64,000 nucleotides of DNA from positions 1 through 64,000 of the forward strand of contig NZ_SIHX01000012.1 in assembly GCF_004320525.1 (NCBI RefSeq), in the 5' to 3' direction. This DNA comes from Arthrobacter sp. S39 (GTDB lineage: Bacteria; Actinomycetota; Actinomycetes; Actinomycetales; Micrococcaceae). Positions 44,128-52,918 of this stretch are shown here, one piece after another. The translations under genes were made by a program, and so were the position numbers. The notes beneath the pieces are model-generated. The model did no database searches, was not told the origin of the DNA, and worked only from the letters and a program-made list of their open reading frames with translations. Position 1 is the first letter of the stretch, and the number at the start of each line of letters is the position of its first letter.

Positions 44128-44193
44128 GTTTTGTGCGGGGGACGTGCTGCTTGGATGCGGGGGTGCGGCAGTCAGATGCGGGCGTGCGGCAGC

Positions 44194-45012
44194 TTATGCC
44201 CGCGGTCCGCGGATCCGGGAGAAGCCGCGCCAGAGGCCGTACACAACGCCTCCGGCGGTGGCGGCCTTCAGGCCCAGCGTGGCGGCGCGGCGGCCGGAGC
44301 GGAAGTCGTAGACCGGCCAGTTGTTGTCGCGGGCGTGGCGGCGGAGCCGGGCATCCGGGTTGATGGCCACCGGGTGGCCCACGAGGGTCAGCAGCGGGAT
44401 GTCGTTGTAGGAGTCGCTGTACGCCCAGCAGCGCTTGAGGTCCAGTCCTTCGGCGTCGGCGATCCCCTGGACAGCCACGGCTTTAGCGGAGCCGTGCAGG
44501 ATGTCGCCCACGAGCCGCCCGGTGTACATCCCGTCCGCGATCTCGCCCACGGTGCCCAGGGCGCCGGTCAGGCCGAGCCGCGTGGCGATGACGGTTGCCA
44601 CTTCAATGGGGGTGGCCGTCACCAGCCAGACCCGCCGGCCCACGCGCAGGTGCTGCTGTGCCAGGGCCTTGGCTCCGGGCCAGATCCTGGAAGCGATCAT
44701 CTCGTCGTAGACTTCCTCGCCGAGGGCCTTGACGTCTTCCACCGTAATCCCGGCGGCCAGGTTCAGCGCCGAATCGCGTACCGCATGGACGTCGTCCATG
44801 TTCTCGCCGCGCGTCACAAACTTGAACTGCTTCCAGGCGAACCCTGCCGCCTGCGTCAACGTGAATGCGCCGCGCTGGTGCATTTTGCGTGCCACGTGGA
44901 ACAGGCTGGCGCCCTTCATCAGGGTGTTGTCCACGTCGAAGAACGCCGCCTCGCCGGTCTGCGGCGCCGCAACCGGCTGCGTGACAACAGCGACGTACTT
45001 CTCCTCGGGCAT
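44194..45012 (-). CDS. HAD-superfamily IB phosphatase
   Basis: 272 residues from the ATG at 45012; the frame is open upstream but without support. The HAD motifs are FFDVDNTLMKG (Asp26, Asp28), VTATP and YSDSYNDIPLL. This subgroup resembles phosphoserine phosphatase and is common in actinobacteria, with substrate unknown. The basic C-terminus (RRHARDN; GLWRGFSRIRGPRA) is typical. Confidence 0.88.
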   Translation of the reverse strand: MPEEKYVAVVTQPVAAPQTGEAAFFDVDNTLMKGASLFHVARKMHQRGAFTLTQAAGFAWKQFKFVTRGENMDDVHAVRDSALNLAAGITVEDVKALGEEVYDEMIASRIWPGAKALAQQHLRVGRRVWLVTATPIEVATVIATRLGLTGALGTVGEIADGMYTGRLVGDILHGSAKAVAVQGIADAEGLDLKRCWAYSDSYNDIPLLTLVGHPVAINPDARLRRHARDNNWPVYDFRSGRRAATLGLKAATAGGVVYGLWRGFSRIRGPRA

Positions 45013-45101
45013 GTCCCCGAGTCTAGTCAATGCAGGAGGCCCCAACTGTCGCGGCCCTGTGCGCCGCGCTGTCCGCCCCCAAAGGGCGATACGGTTAATG
45101 C

Positions 45102-45356
45102 ATGGCAAGACCGCAGGTTGTCCTCATCACCAAAACCGACTGTCACCTGTGCGCGGACGCGCGCGACGCCGTCGGGCGGGTGACTGCCTCCCTGGGACTT
45201 GAGTGGACGGAACAGCGGGTCGACGACGATCCCGAGTTGCGTGACCGCTATGCCGAGGAGATCCCGGTGGTGCTGGTGGACGGTATCCAGCGCGATTTCT
45301 GGAAGATCGACGAGTCCCGGCTGCAGCGCGTCCTGCAGCGCGCCATGGCGCAGTAG
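45102..45356 (+). CDS. Glutaredoxin-like protein (DUF836)
   Basis: 84 residues with the thioredoxin-fold start VVLITKTDCHLCADARDAV and the cis-Pro in EEIPVVLVDG. The CHLC motif is that of the DUF836/glutaredoxin-2-like family. It is divergent from the HAD gene and 90 bp before rex; a redox role next to a redox sensor is plausible. Confidence 0.88.
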   Translation: MARPQVVLITKTDCHLCADARDAVGRVTASLGLEWTEQRVDDDPELRDRYAEEIPVVLVDGIQRDFWKIDESRLQRVLQRAMAQ

Positions 45357-45446
45357 GGCCGCGGTTCCGGGCAATGGCATCGGCTTTGTTGGCATCAGGC
45401 GCGGGGCTCTAGAGTGGAACCACAACGCGACGCAAGGGAGGGGATA

Positions 45447-46205
45447 GTGAGTTCACTGGATTCATCTCCCCAGGCTGTCCAGGGCGCCCCTGACGGGGCG
45501 GACACGCAGGACGCGGCGGACGTGCAGGAAAGCAAGATCGCCGCGGATGGCAAGACCGTCGCTGCCAAGCAGATTCCGCCCGCCGCGGTAGCCCGCCTCA
45601 CCCTTTACCTGCGCGCGCTCAACACCCTTCTGGCCGAAGGTGTCGAGCGGGTCTCCTCCGAGTCGCTGGCGGAAGCATCCGGCGTCAGCTCAGCCACGTT
45701 GCGCAAGGACCTGTCGCACGTGGGCTCCTACGGCACTAGGGGCGTGGGCTACGAGGTCCAGTACCTCAGCCGCCACATAGCCGCGGCGCTCGGCCTCACC
45801 CACGACTGGAAGGTGGCCATCGTGGGCGCCGGTAACCTCGGCAAGGCGCTGGCCAGGTACGGCGGCTTCGAGTCCCGTGGGTTCGACGTTGTGGCCATTT
45901 TTGATGCCGACCAGATGGTGGTGGGCAACGAGGTGGGCTGGCTGCGGGTCAGCGACGCCGCAGATCTCGAACCCGTGCTGCAGCGCACGGGCGCCAACAT
46001 GGTGGTCCTTGCCCTGCCCGCAGCCGTGGCACAGGGCGTGTGCGACCGTGTGGTGGCTGCCGGTGTCCGCAGCATCCTCAGCTTTGCGCCCGTGATGCTC
46101 CAGGTGCCCGACGACGTCAACCTCCGCAAGGTGGACATGGCCACCGAACTCCAGATCCTGGCGTACCACGCACAGCGGGCGCAGACCCCGGGTCAGACTG
46201 CCTAG
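45447..46205 (+). CDS. rex: Redox-sensing repressor Rex
   Basis: 252 residues from a GTG at 45447 preceded by GGGAGGGG. Winged helix (RVSSESLAEASGVSSATLRK then DLSHVGSYGTRGVGY) and Rossmann domain (VAIVGAGNLGKALARYGGF) that senses NADH/NAD+. A 40-residue acidic, Ala-rich N-terminal extension is longer than in Streptomyces Rex. No TTGTGA-type Rex site was seen right upstream. Confidence 0.93.
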   Translation: MSSLDSSPQAVQGAPDGADTQDAADVQESKIAADGKTVAAKQIPPAAVARLTLYLRALNTLLAEGVERVSSESLAEASGVSSATLRKDLSHVGSYGTRGVGYEVQYLSRHIAAALGLTHDWKVAIVGAGNLGKALARYGGFESRGFDVVAIFDADQMVVGNEVGWLRVSDAADLEPVLQRTGANMVVLALPAAVAQGVCDRVVAAGVRSILSFAPVMLQVPDDVNLRKVDMATELQILAYHAQRAQTPGQTA

Positions 46206-46291
46206 CAATCAGGCGGCTCCGGGATCCACGCCCTCTGGGTGTGGTTGCTGATGTTGGTCAGGGCCGGAATGGTTTCCGGCGGACCGTCAGG

Positions 46292-47197
46292 CTAGCGGCC
46301 GTAAGGGTTTCCGGGCTGGCCGTACGGGTTGGCAAACGGCTGCTGCTTGCGGAAGTAAGGGGCTGCGGCCGGCAGGAACAGCAGCACGATGGCTGCGATG
46401 CCCATCAGGGTTCCCAGCGTTCCGAAGCTCGGCACCTGGAAGAGGCCGAAGACGGAGAGCGCCGCGAACACGGTTCCCAGGATCCGGGCCCAGTTCTTGC
46501 CCTTGCGGACGAAGATGGCCACCAGGGCGTAAAGCGCGGCCCCGATGATGGCAAAGACCACCAGGGTGCCGGCAATGACGCCCTTGAGGTCCTCGTAGGA
46601 GACCTGGCCGGCGGCGCCGCCGCTTTGCATGGCCTCTTCAAACGTGCTCCGCATCAGCGGATCATCCAGCTGGCCAATGCCCATCAGCATGGAGATGACA
46701 AAAACAATGCCGGACGCGATCAGCAGCCAGAACGAAATGTTGACCAGCTGGGGAATTCCGTTAGTGCCCGAAGCCGCCGGCTGCTCGGACGGGTACTGGG
46801 CGTACGGTGACTGCCCGTACTGCTGGCCAAACGGCTGCTGGCCGTAGGCCGGGGCCTGCGGCGGGTTCTGACCGAACGGGGGCGGGTTCTGGCCGTACTG
46901 GGGCGCCGGGGAGCTCTGTTCGCCGTACTGCGGGGCGTTCTGACCGAACGACGGCGGGTTCTCGCCGTACTGCGGAGCGTTCTGACCATACTGCGGTGCG
47001 GGCGGCGTGACCTGGCCGTACTGCGGAGCGTTCTGTCCGTACTGCGGGGCGGGGGGTGCCTGGGGCGTGGGCTGCTGCGGTGCGGGCGGTGTGGGCTGGC
47101 CGAACTGCGGCGCATTCTCGCCGTAGCGGGGAGCAGGTGGCTGCCCGCCGGACTCCGGCTCGTTGGGGTTGGGAGGCTGGACAGGAGGCGTGCTCAT
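46292..47197 (-). CDS. Membrane protein with Pro/Gln/Tyr-rich N-terminus
   Basis: 301 residues. The first 150 are low complexity, built of PQYGQNAP-type units (about ten), followed by four membrane segments in the last 140 residues (ISFWLLIASGIVFVISMLMG and others). Such proteins are frequent in actinobacteria and unassigned in function. The next upstream gene on the same strand (47435) has the same build, so the two look like paralogues. A short region downstream (46206-46291) shows no feature. Confidence 0.75.
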   Translation of the reverse strand: MSTPPVQPPNPNEPESGGQPPAPRYGENAPQFGQPTPPAPQQPTPQAPPAPQYGQNAPQYGQVTPPAPQYGQNAPQYGENPPSFGQNAPQYGEQSSPAPQYGQNPPPFGQNPPQAPAYGQQPFGQQYGQSPYAQYPSEQPAASGTNGIPQLVNISFWLLIASGIVFVISMLMGIGQLDDPLMRSTFEEAMQSGGAAGQVSYEDLKGVIAGTLVVFAIIGAALYALVAIFVRKGKNWARILGTVFAALSVFGLFQVPSFGTLGTLMGIAAIVLLFLPAAAPYFRKQQPFANPYGQPGNPYGR

Positions 47198-47369
47198 GAG
47201 CGGTCCTTTTCAGGTCGGAGTGCGGATCGGCTGCCGGGATCGGTGCACTGGCCCTACCCCCAGCAAGGCTTACTTCCACCGTACCCCCGGGCGGCCCTAG
47301 AGCGGGTCATTCCGGAGAGGTATTCCCGCGTCATTCAGCGCGCAGGCAGTGGCAGTCCGGAGGCGCTGG

Positions 47370-47409
47370 GAAGGCCGCAGCCCGGCTGGATCGCCAGGCT
47401 GCGGCCTTC
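47370..47409 (-). terminator. Hairpin terminator after the gene at 47435
   Basis: GAAGGCCGCAGCC (47370-47382) and GGCTGCGGCCTTC (47397-47409) are a perfect 13-bp inverted repeat with a 14-nt loop, 26 nt beyond the minus-strand stop. The rest of 47198-47434 shows no gene. Confidence 0.75.
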
Positions 47410-47434
47410 GGGTCGAGGGACTGAACGGGGCGGG

Positions 47435-48175
47435 TCAGGCCCGGCCCTTGACGGCGGCGAACCAGGCCTGCGAGTTGGGCACCCACATCAGCACGGTTGC
47501 CGCGGCACTGATCAGGAATCCGAGCCAGTTGTTGCCGATGCCGCCGCCGACGCTGCCGCCGACGCTGCCGCCAATCACCGCCAGGACCAGGGAGACGCCC
47601 GCCACGATGGTCAGGGCCAGGCGGGCCCATTCCTTGCCTTCCTTCATCCTCAGCACGAGGACAATCTGGGCGGCTGCGATGGCCAGCGACACCAGGACAA
47701 GGAGGAGGACCACCATGGCTGCTGCGGGCGCCACGGTAAACAGCAACAGGGAGCCAAAGAAACCGAAAATGCTGCCCAGGACGCCCAGGATGCCGCCAAT
47801 AAGCCAGATCCAATAGGAGACCTTGAGCTCGGTGGGCAGTCCGGCCACATTGAACATTCCCGCGAAGCCGCCGTTGGGCAGCACGTCATTGAAGTTCCGC
47901 GGGCCGTCCGTTGGCATCTCGAAGTGGAAGCCACCCGGCTGGCCCGGCTGGCCTTGTTGCGGGATTGGCTGGCCTTGTTCCGGGCCCGGCTGGCCCGACT
48001 GCTGGTATGCCTGGCCCGGCGGGGGATAAGCCTGGCCGGGGGCCTGGTATCCCTGCGGTGGTGGCTGGAAACCCTGCGGCGGCTGGTAGCCGGCGGGAGG
48101 AACGTTGCTGGCAGGCGGCTGGGCACCCGGCTGCTGCGGCGGCGGTACTTCACTAGGGTTGCTCATGGCTCTCAC
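47435..48175 (-). CDS. Membrane protein with Pro/Gln-rich N-terminus
   Basis: 246 residues. An N-terminal half of GQPGPEQGQPIPQQGQ-like repeats precedes about four membrane segments (VSYWIWLIGGILGVLGSIFG and others). A Gly/Val-rich loop (GGSVGGSVGGGIG) lies between the last two. Same architecture as the protein at 46292, but separately terminated. No function can be assigned. Confidence 0.75.
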   Translation of the reverse strand: MRAMSNPSEVPPPQQPGAQPPASNVPPAGYQPPQGFQPPPQGYQAPGQAYPPPGQAYQQSGQPGPEQGQPIPQQGQPGQPGGFHFEMPTDGPRNFNDVLPNGGFAGMFNVAGLPTELKVSYWIWLIGGILGVLGSIFGFFGSLLLFTVAPAAAMVVLLLVLVSLAIAAAQIVLVLRMKEGKEWARLALTIVAGVSLVLAVIGGSVGGSVGGGIGNNWLGFLISAAATVLMWVPNSQAWFAAVKGRA

Positions 48176-48295
48176 TGTAGACCGCGCATTCCCTGTTATC
48201 TAGGAGATTTACGGCGAAATCGCAGGGAACAGCCGGGGGTTTTCCACAGGACGGTCAGCCAGCCAGGGCGAGGCTGCTGGAGGCAGTTAAAGTAC

Positions 48296-48338
48296 TGTGC
48301 CCGGCCGTGGGATCCCAGAGGATCTGCGGCCGGGCACA
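48296..48338 (-). terminator. Hairpin terminator after the YceI gene
   Basis: TGTGCCCGGCCG (48296-48307) and CGGCCGGGCACA (48327-48338) form a perfect 12-bp stem with a 19-nt loop, 12 nt beyond the YceI stop. Confidence 0.75.
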
Positions 48339-48350
48339 GTGAGCGTGAAA

Positions 48351-48899
48351 TTAGGCTGCGGGTGCGATGAACGCGAGCTCAAGGTTGATGGCAACCTTGT
48401 CGCTGACCAGTACGCCGCCGGCTTCCAGCACTGCGTTCCAGGTCAGGCCGAAGTCCTTGCGGCTGATGGTGGTCTCGGCGGAAACGCCGGCGCGGGTCAT
48501 GCCGAACGGGTCAACGGCCACGCCGTTGAACTCGGTTTCCAGCGCGACGGGCCGGGTGACGCCCTTGATGGTCAGGTCGCCGGTCAGCTCGTAGGTGTTG
48601 CCCTTGGCCACCAGGCCGTTGGAAACGAAGGAGATTTCCGGGAACTTCTCGACATCGAAGAAGTCTTCGCCGCGGACGTGGCCGTCGCGGTTCACATCGC
48701 CGGAGTCGAAGCTTGCGGTCTGGATGGTGGCGCTGATCCTGGAGTCGGCGACGTTGTCAGCCAGGTCCAAGGTTGCTGCGGCATCCTTGAACTGGCCGCG
48801 GACCTTGCTGATGCCTGCGTGGCGGACAGTAAAGCCGATTTCGCTGTGCGAGTTGTCCAGGGTCCAGGTGCCGGTGGTGACGTCTGCGGGAAGTGACAT
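48351..48899 (-). CDS. YceI-family lipocalin-like protein
   Basis: 182 residues from the ATG at 48899, preceded by AAGGAG; a longer open frame upstream lacks a site. GTWTLDNSHSEIGFTVRHAG, GHVRGEDFFDVEKFPEISFV and LTIKGVTRPVALETEF are the YceI pattern, a beta barrel that binds isoprenoid-like lipids. It has no signal peptide here, unlike E. coli YceI, so it is probably cytoplasmic. Confidence 0.93.
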   Translation of the reverse strand: MSLPADVTTGTWTLDNSHSEIGFTVRHAGISKVRGQFKDAAATLDLADNVADSRISATIQTASFDSGDVNRDGHVRGEDFFDVEKFPEISFVSNGLVAKGNTYELTGDLTIKGVTRPVALETEFNGVAVDPFGMTRAGVSAETTISRKDFGLTWNAVLEAGGVLVSDKVAINLELAFIAPAA

Positions 48900-48955
48900 G
48901 GTGTTTCTCCTTGGGAGTGTGTCGGGTAGTACGAAGAAAAGTTGACGCTTCATTT

Positions 48956-48969
48956 GTTGAAGTCTCAAC
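48956..48969. promoter_or_regulatory. Inverted repeat in the YceI promoter region
   Basis: GTTGA AGTC TCAAC, a perfect 5-bp inverted repeat 57 nt upstream of the YceI start in a stretch of lower GC content. It resembles MarR-type sites, but no MarR gene is in the window. Confidence 0.35.
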
Positions 48970-49101
48970 TAACTGCTGCATCCAGTATAAACATGCATTT
49001 GCATCTTTTGTTCCCGCTTCCGGAACATTTTTTGAAAATCTTCAGTTCTACTGGATGTAGAAGATTTCGGATAGCACGCCATCTTTGAGAAACTGGTAAA
49101 C

Positions 49102-49782
49102 ATGCCCCAAGCCACTGTCCATCTGCTTCGCCACGGCGAGGTCCACAATCCCGACGGCGTTCTGTACGGCAGGCTGCCCGAATTCCACCTCTCCGAGCTG
49201 GGCCGGGAGATGGCGCAGACCCTCGCAGCGCACTTCAGCGAGCGTGCGGCGCAGGGTGCGCGGATCGTCTATCTCGCGGCATCGCCGCTGGTCAGGGCGC
49301 AGGAGACGGCCGTACCCACGGCCGAAGCCCTGCACCTTGAGATCCACACGGATGGGCGCATCATCGAGGCCGAGAATTACTTCGAGGGCATGAAGGTCAC
49401 CAAGGCGGAGCTCCGGAAGCCCAAGCACTGGCCGCACCTGGTCAACCCGCTCAAGCCTTCGTGGGGCGAGCCATACAAGGCGCAGGCGGCCCGCGTCAGG
49501 GCCGCAGTTGAGCATGCCAGGGTCCGTGCCATTGAACTGGCCGGAGACGACTACGGGACGAACGGGCCCGAGGCCATCATGGTCAGCCACCAGCTCCCCA
49601 TCTGGGCCACCCGGCTCAGCGCCGAAGGCCGCCGGCTCTGGCATGATCCGCGCAAGCGCGAGTGCACGCTGACGTCCATCACCTCGCTGGTGTTCGACGA
49701 CGACGGCTCCCTCCTGCGCGTTGAGTACAGCGAGCCCGCTGCCGCCCTCCTTCCCGGTGCCGCCACCACCCCGGGAGCCTGA
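49102..49782 (+). CDS. Histidine phosphatase family protein
   Basis: 226 residues. The N-terminal LLRHGEVHNPDG carries the catalytic His, and MVSHQLPIWATRL the second His. This is the phosphoglycerate mutase-like fold. It stands directly before the cytochrome c maturation genes (5-bp gap to the next start) and is probably cotranscribed with them, as is common in actinobacteria. Substrate not known. Confidence 0.9.
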   Translation: MPQATVHLLRHGEVHNPDGVLYGRLPEFHLSELGREMAQTLAAHFSERAAQGARIVYLAASPLVRAQETAVPTAEALHLEIHTDGRIIEAENYFEGMKVTKAELRKPKHWPHLVNPLKPSWGEPYKAQAARVRAAVEHARVRAIELAGDDYGTNGPEAIMVSHQLPIWATRLSAEGRRLWHDPRKRECTLTSITSLVFDDDGSLLRVEYSEPAAALLPGAATTPGA

Positions 49783-49787
49783 CAGTG

Positions 49788-50396
49788 ATGTTTAACCCCC
49801 ATACCTCCCGCCGCAGCATGCTCGCCGCAGGCGGCGCGGCCCTGACCGCACTGACCCTTGGCCTGTCCGCCTGCGCGCAGGAGGACGCCCTCGCCAAGCA
49901 GGCCAAAGCCGGAGACAACAAGAACTACGTTGCCGGCGACGGCTCGGTGACGGAGTTTGCCGCCGCCGACCGCAAGGCCGCCGTCGCCGTTAACGGCACC
50001 TTGTTTAACGGCACCGCGGTGACCCCCGCAGACTTCCAGGGCAAGGTGACGGTCCTGAACTTCTGGTTTGCCGCCTGCGCCCCCTGCCGGGTGGAAGCGC
50101 CCATCCTGGAGGAGCTGCACCAGGAGTTCACGGACCAGGGCGTGCAGTTCTTTGGCGTCAACCTCCGCGATGAAAAAGCCACCGCCGAGGCCTTCGACAA
50201 GACGTTCGGCCTGACCTACCCCAGTTTCGACGACAAGAACGGCGCCGTGCTCCTGGCCGTCTCCGGGCTGGTCCCGCCGGGCGCCGTCCCCACCACGCTG
50301 GTCCTGGACAAGCAGGGCCGCGTGGCCTCCCGCGTGCTGGGCGAAATCCAGAAGGGCACCCTCAAAGCCCTCATTACCGCCGCCGTGGCAGAGTAG
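49788..50396 (+). CDS. TlpA/ResA-like thiol-disulfide oxidoreductase lipoprotein
   Basis: 202 residues from the ATG at 49788 (a GTG lies one codon earlier). SRRSMLAAGGAALTALTLGL and lipobox LSAC indicate a possibly Tat-exported lipoprotein. The active site is CAPC in NFWFAACAPCRVEAP. It would reduce apocytochrome c or its heme-binding Cys outside the membrane, taking electrons from CcdA, encoded next. Confidence 0.92.
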   Translation: MFNPHTSRRSMLAAGGAALTALTLGLSACAQEDALAKQAKAGDNKNYVAGDGSVTEFAAADRKAAVAVNGTLFNGTAVTPADFQGKVTVLNFWFAACAPCRVEAPILEELHQEFTDQGVQFFGVNLRDEKATAEAFDKTFGLTYPSFDDKNGAVLLAVSGLVPPGAVPTTLVLDKQGRVASRVLGEIQKGTLKALITAAVAE

Positions 50397-50411
50397 CGGC
50401 GGCCCCGGACC

Positions 50412-51167
50412 GTGAACAGCCCCTTCGCCGAAGCCATCCTGAACGGCTCGCTCCTGCTTGCCATCCCGGTGGCGCTGCTGGCGGGCCTGGTTTCCTTCCT
50501 CTCGCCCTGTGTGCTGCCCCTGGTGCCCGGCTACCTGGGCTATGTCACCGGCCTGAGCGGCGTGGACCTCGAACGCCAGAAGCGCGGCCGGATGCTCGCA
50601 GGCATCGGGCTGTTTGTGCTCGGATTTTCCGTGATCTTCGTGCTGCTCGGCGGGGCATTCGGCCAACTGGGCACCATGATCACCGGCTCGCAGAACGCGT
50701 GGATCACCCAGCTGTTGGGTGTCCTGGTGATCGTTATGGGCGTGGTTTTCATGGGCGGCTTCGGCTGGCTGCAGCGTGATGCCAAGATCCACGCCAAACC
50801 ACCGGCCGGACTGTGGGGCGCACCCTTGCTGGGGATCACGTTCGGCCTGGGCTGGGCCCCATGCATCGGACCCACCTACTCCGCTGTCCAGCTCCTGAGC
50901 CTGTCCGGCGGTTCCTCCGCGGCCAAGGGCGCCTTCCTGGCCTTTGTCTACAGCCTGGGCCTGGGCATCCCGTTCCTGCTGATTGCCCTGGCGGTCCGGC
51001 GCGGCATGGGCGTGATGTCCTTCTTCCGCAAGCACCGCCTGGCGATCCAGCGCACCGGCGGCGGCATCCTGATTGTGCTGGGGCTCCTGATGGCCAGCGG
51101 CGTCTGGGGCACCTGGGTGACCGGGCTGCAGTACTGGTTCCAAACCGATGTGAAGTTGCCGATCTGA
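50412..51167 (+). CDS. ccdA: CcdA-type membrane thiol transporter
   Basis: 251 residues from a GTG, six or more membrane segments. The two conserved Cys regions are FLSPCVLPLVPGYLGYVTG and GLGWAPCIGPTYSA. It passes reducing equivalents from the cytoplasm to the TlpA-like protein. Its stop overlaps the ResB start (TGATG). Confidence 0.93.
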   Translation: MNSPFAEAILNGSLLLAIPVALLAGLVSFLSPCVLPLVPGYLGYVTGLSGVDLERQKRGRMLAGIGLFVLGFSVIFVLLGGAFGQLGTMITGSQNAWITQLLGVLVIVMGVVFMGGFGWLQRDAKIHAKPPAGLWGAPLLGITFGLGWAPCIGPTYSAVQLLSLSGGSSAAKGAFLAFVYSLGLGIPFLLIALAVRRGMGVMSFFRKHRLAIQRTGGGILIVLGLLMASGVWGTWVTGLQYWFQTDVKLPI

Positions 51168-52918
51168 TGAGCGAGCGCGTGAAATCCAACAAGTTGTCCC
51201 CGGCCCCCGTCGCCGCCGCCAAGGCAGAAGCAGCCCTGCCCGTCCTCGGGCCGGTGGGGATGCTGCGCTGGGCCTGGACGCAGCTGACCAGCATGCGCAC
51301 GGCACTGTTCCTGCTCCTGCTGCTGGCCGTCGCGGCGGTGCCCGGTTCGCTGTTCCCGCAGCGCCCGGCCAACCCGTCCATCGTGACGCAATACATTAAG
51401 GACAACCCGGACTACGGAAAGCTGCTGGATACCCTCCAGCTCTACGACGTCTACTCCTCAGCCTGGTTCTCGGCCATCTATATCCTGCTGTTCATTTCGC
51501 TGATCGGCTGCGTGGTTCCGCGCGCCATCGCGCACTACAAAGCGATGCGCTCCCAGCCCCCGCGGACCCCCAAACGGCTCTCCCGCCTCCCCGAGTACGG
51601 CACAATGGTGGTTCCCGCCGACGCCGGCCTCCCGGCGTCGGACGCCATCCGCAGCGCCGCCGGGCTGCTCAGGAAACGCGGCTACCGCGTTGAGGTGAGG
51701 GACGACGACGGCGCGCGGCCGTCTTTGGGGGCCGAACGCGGCTTCCTGAAGGAAGTGGGGAACCTGGTGTTCCACACCTCTCTGATCGGCGTCCTGGTGT
51801 CCGTGGCCGCGGGTGGGCTGTTCGGCTACAGCGGCCAGCGCATCCTGGTGGAGGGCGACACCTTCGTCAACACCCTGGTGGGCTACGACCAGTTCACCCC
51901 CGGCACGAACTTCCAGTCCAGCCAGCTGCAGCCGTACTCCATCCAGCTGGACAAGTTCGCGGTCACGTTCGACCGCGAATCCCGGGGAAAGTTCGGCCAG
52001 CCCATCGACTTCACGGCCAATGTCACCACCAAGGAAAACCCTGATGCGCCGGCCAAGCAGGAGGTCCTGAAGGTCAACGACCCCGTGACCCTCGGCGGCA
52101 CCAGCATCTACCTAACCGGCAACGGCTACGCCCCCGTGGTGACCGTCCGTGACGGCGCCGGCAACGTGGCCATGCAGGGCCCCGTGGTGGGCAAGCTGCA
52201 GGGCGAGAATTACTACTCGTCCGTAGTGATCAAGGTGCCGGACGCCAAGCCGGACCAGCTCGGGTTCGCGGGCTTCTTCCTGCCCACGGCGTTCAAAACC
52301 GAGGAAGGCGTCTCCTTCAGCGGGGACCCCGAGCTGATCAACCCGCAGCTGACCCTGAACTCGTTCTACGGCGATCTTGGCCTGGATGACGGCGCACCCC
52401 AGAACGTGTTCGAGCTCGACGTCAAGGACCTGACCCCGCTGAACGCCCGCAACCTGGACGCCGGCGGCATCACCCTGGCGCCGGGCATGAGCTACACCCT
52501 GCCGGACGGCAAGGGGACCATCAGTTTCGACGGCGTGAAACGCTACGTGGGCGTGGACATCCACCACAACCCCGGCCAGCTGTACGCCCTCATCTTCGCC
52601 CTGCTCGCAGTGGGCGGCCTCATCATCTCGCTGTACGTCAACCGCCGCCGCGTCTGGGTCCGCACCGGAGCCCACGAGGACGGCCGGACCATGGTGGAAT
52701 ACGGACTCCTCGCCCGCGGCGAGGACCACCGCCTGGCCGCCGAGGCGGCAGCGATCAGGAAGCTTCTCGCCGACGAGTGGCAAATTCCGGAGTCCGGTTC
52801 CGGTGATGATGCCGAAAGCTCCGCCGGCATCCAGCAAACTCCCAGCCGCCAGGACGATAATGGCGCAGACTCTGTCTCCACCCCAGCTGGCCCCACCGGG
52901 CCGAAAAAGGACCAGTAA
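51167..52918 (+). CDS. resB: ResB cytochrome c biogenesis protein
   Basis: 583 residues from the ATG at 51167 at the CcdA stop; the frame is open further upstream inside ccdA but without coding support. Membrane segments near the N-terminus (MRTALFLLLLLAVAAVPGSL), a large extracytoplasmic domain and a last segment (LYALIFALLAVGGLIISLYV). With CcsB it forms the System II heme export and ligation complex. The C-terminal 60 residues are hydrophilic and poorly conserved. Confidence 0.93.
   Translation: MSERVKSNKLSPAPVAAAKAEAALPVLGPVGMLRWAWTQLTSMRTALFLLLLLAVAAVPGSLFPQRPANPSIVTQYIKDNPDYGKLLDTLQLYDVYSSAWFSAIYILLFISLIGCVVPRAIAHYKAMRSQPPRTPKRLSRLPEYGTMVVPADAGLPASDAIRSAAGLLRKRGYRVEVRDDDGARPSLGAERGFLKEVGNLVFHTSLIGVLVSVAAGGLFGYSGQRILVEGDTFVNTLVGYDQFTPGTNFQSSQLQPYSIQLDKFAVTFDRESRGKFGQPIDFTANVTTKENPDAPAKQEVLKVNDPVTLGGTSIYLTGNGYAPVVTVRDGAGNVAMQGPVVGKLQGENYYSSVVIKVPDAKPDQLGFAGFFLPTAFKTEEGVSFSGDPELINPQLTLNSFYGDLGLDDGAPQNVFELDVKDLTPLNARNLDAGGITLAPGMSYTLPDGKGTISFDGVKRYVGVDIHHNPGQLYALIFALLAVGGLIISLYVNRRRVWVRTGAHEDGRTMVEYGLLARGEDHRLAAEAAAIRKLLADEWQIPESGSGDDAESSAGIQQTPSRQDDNGADSVSTPAGPTGPKKDQ

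Noticed and set aside
50813..52918. Extended ResB reading from inside ccdA
   Set aside because: The added 118 residues overlap ccdA; the TGATG junction at 51165-51169 is the natural start.
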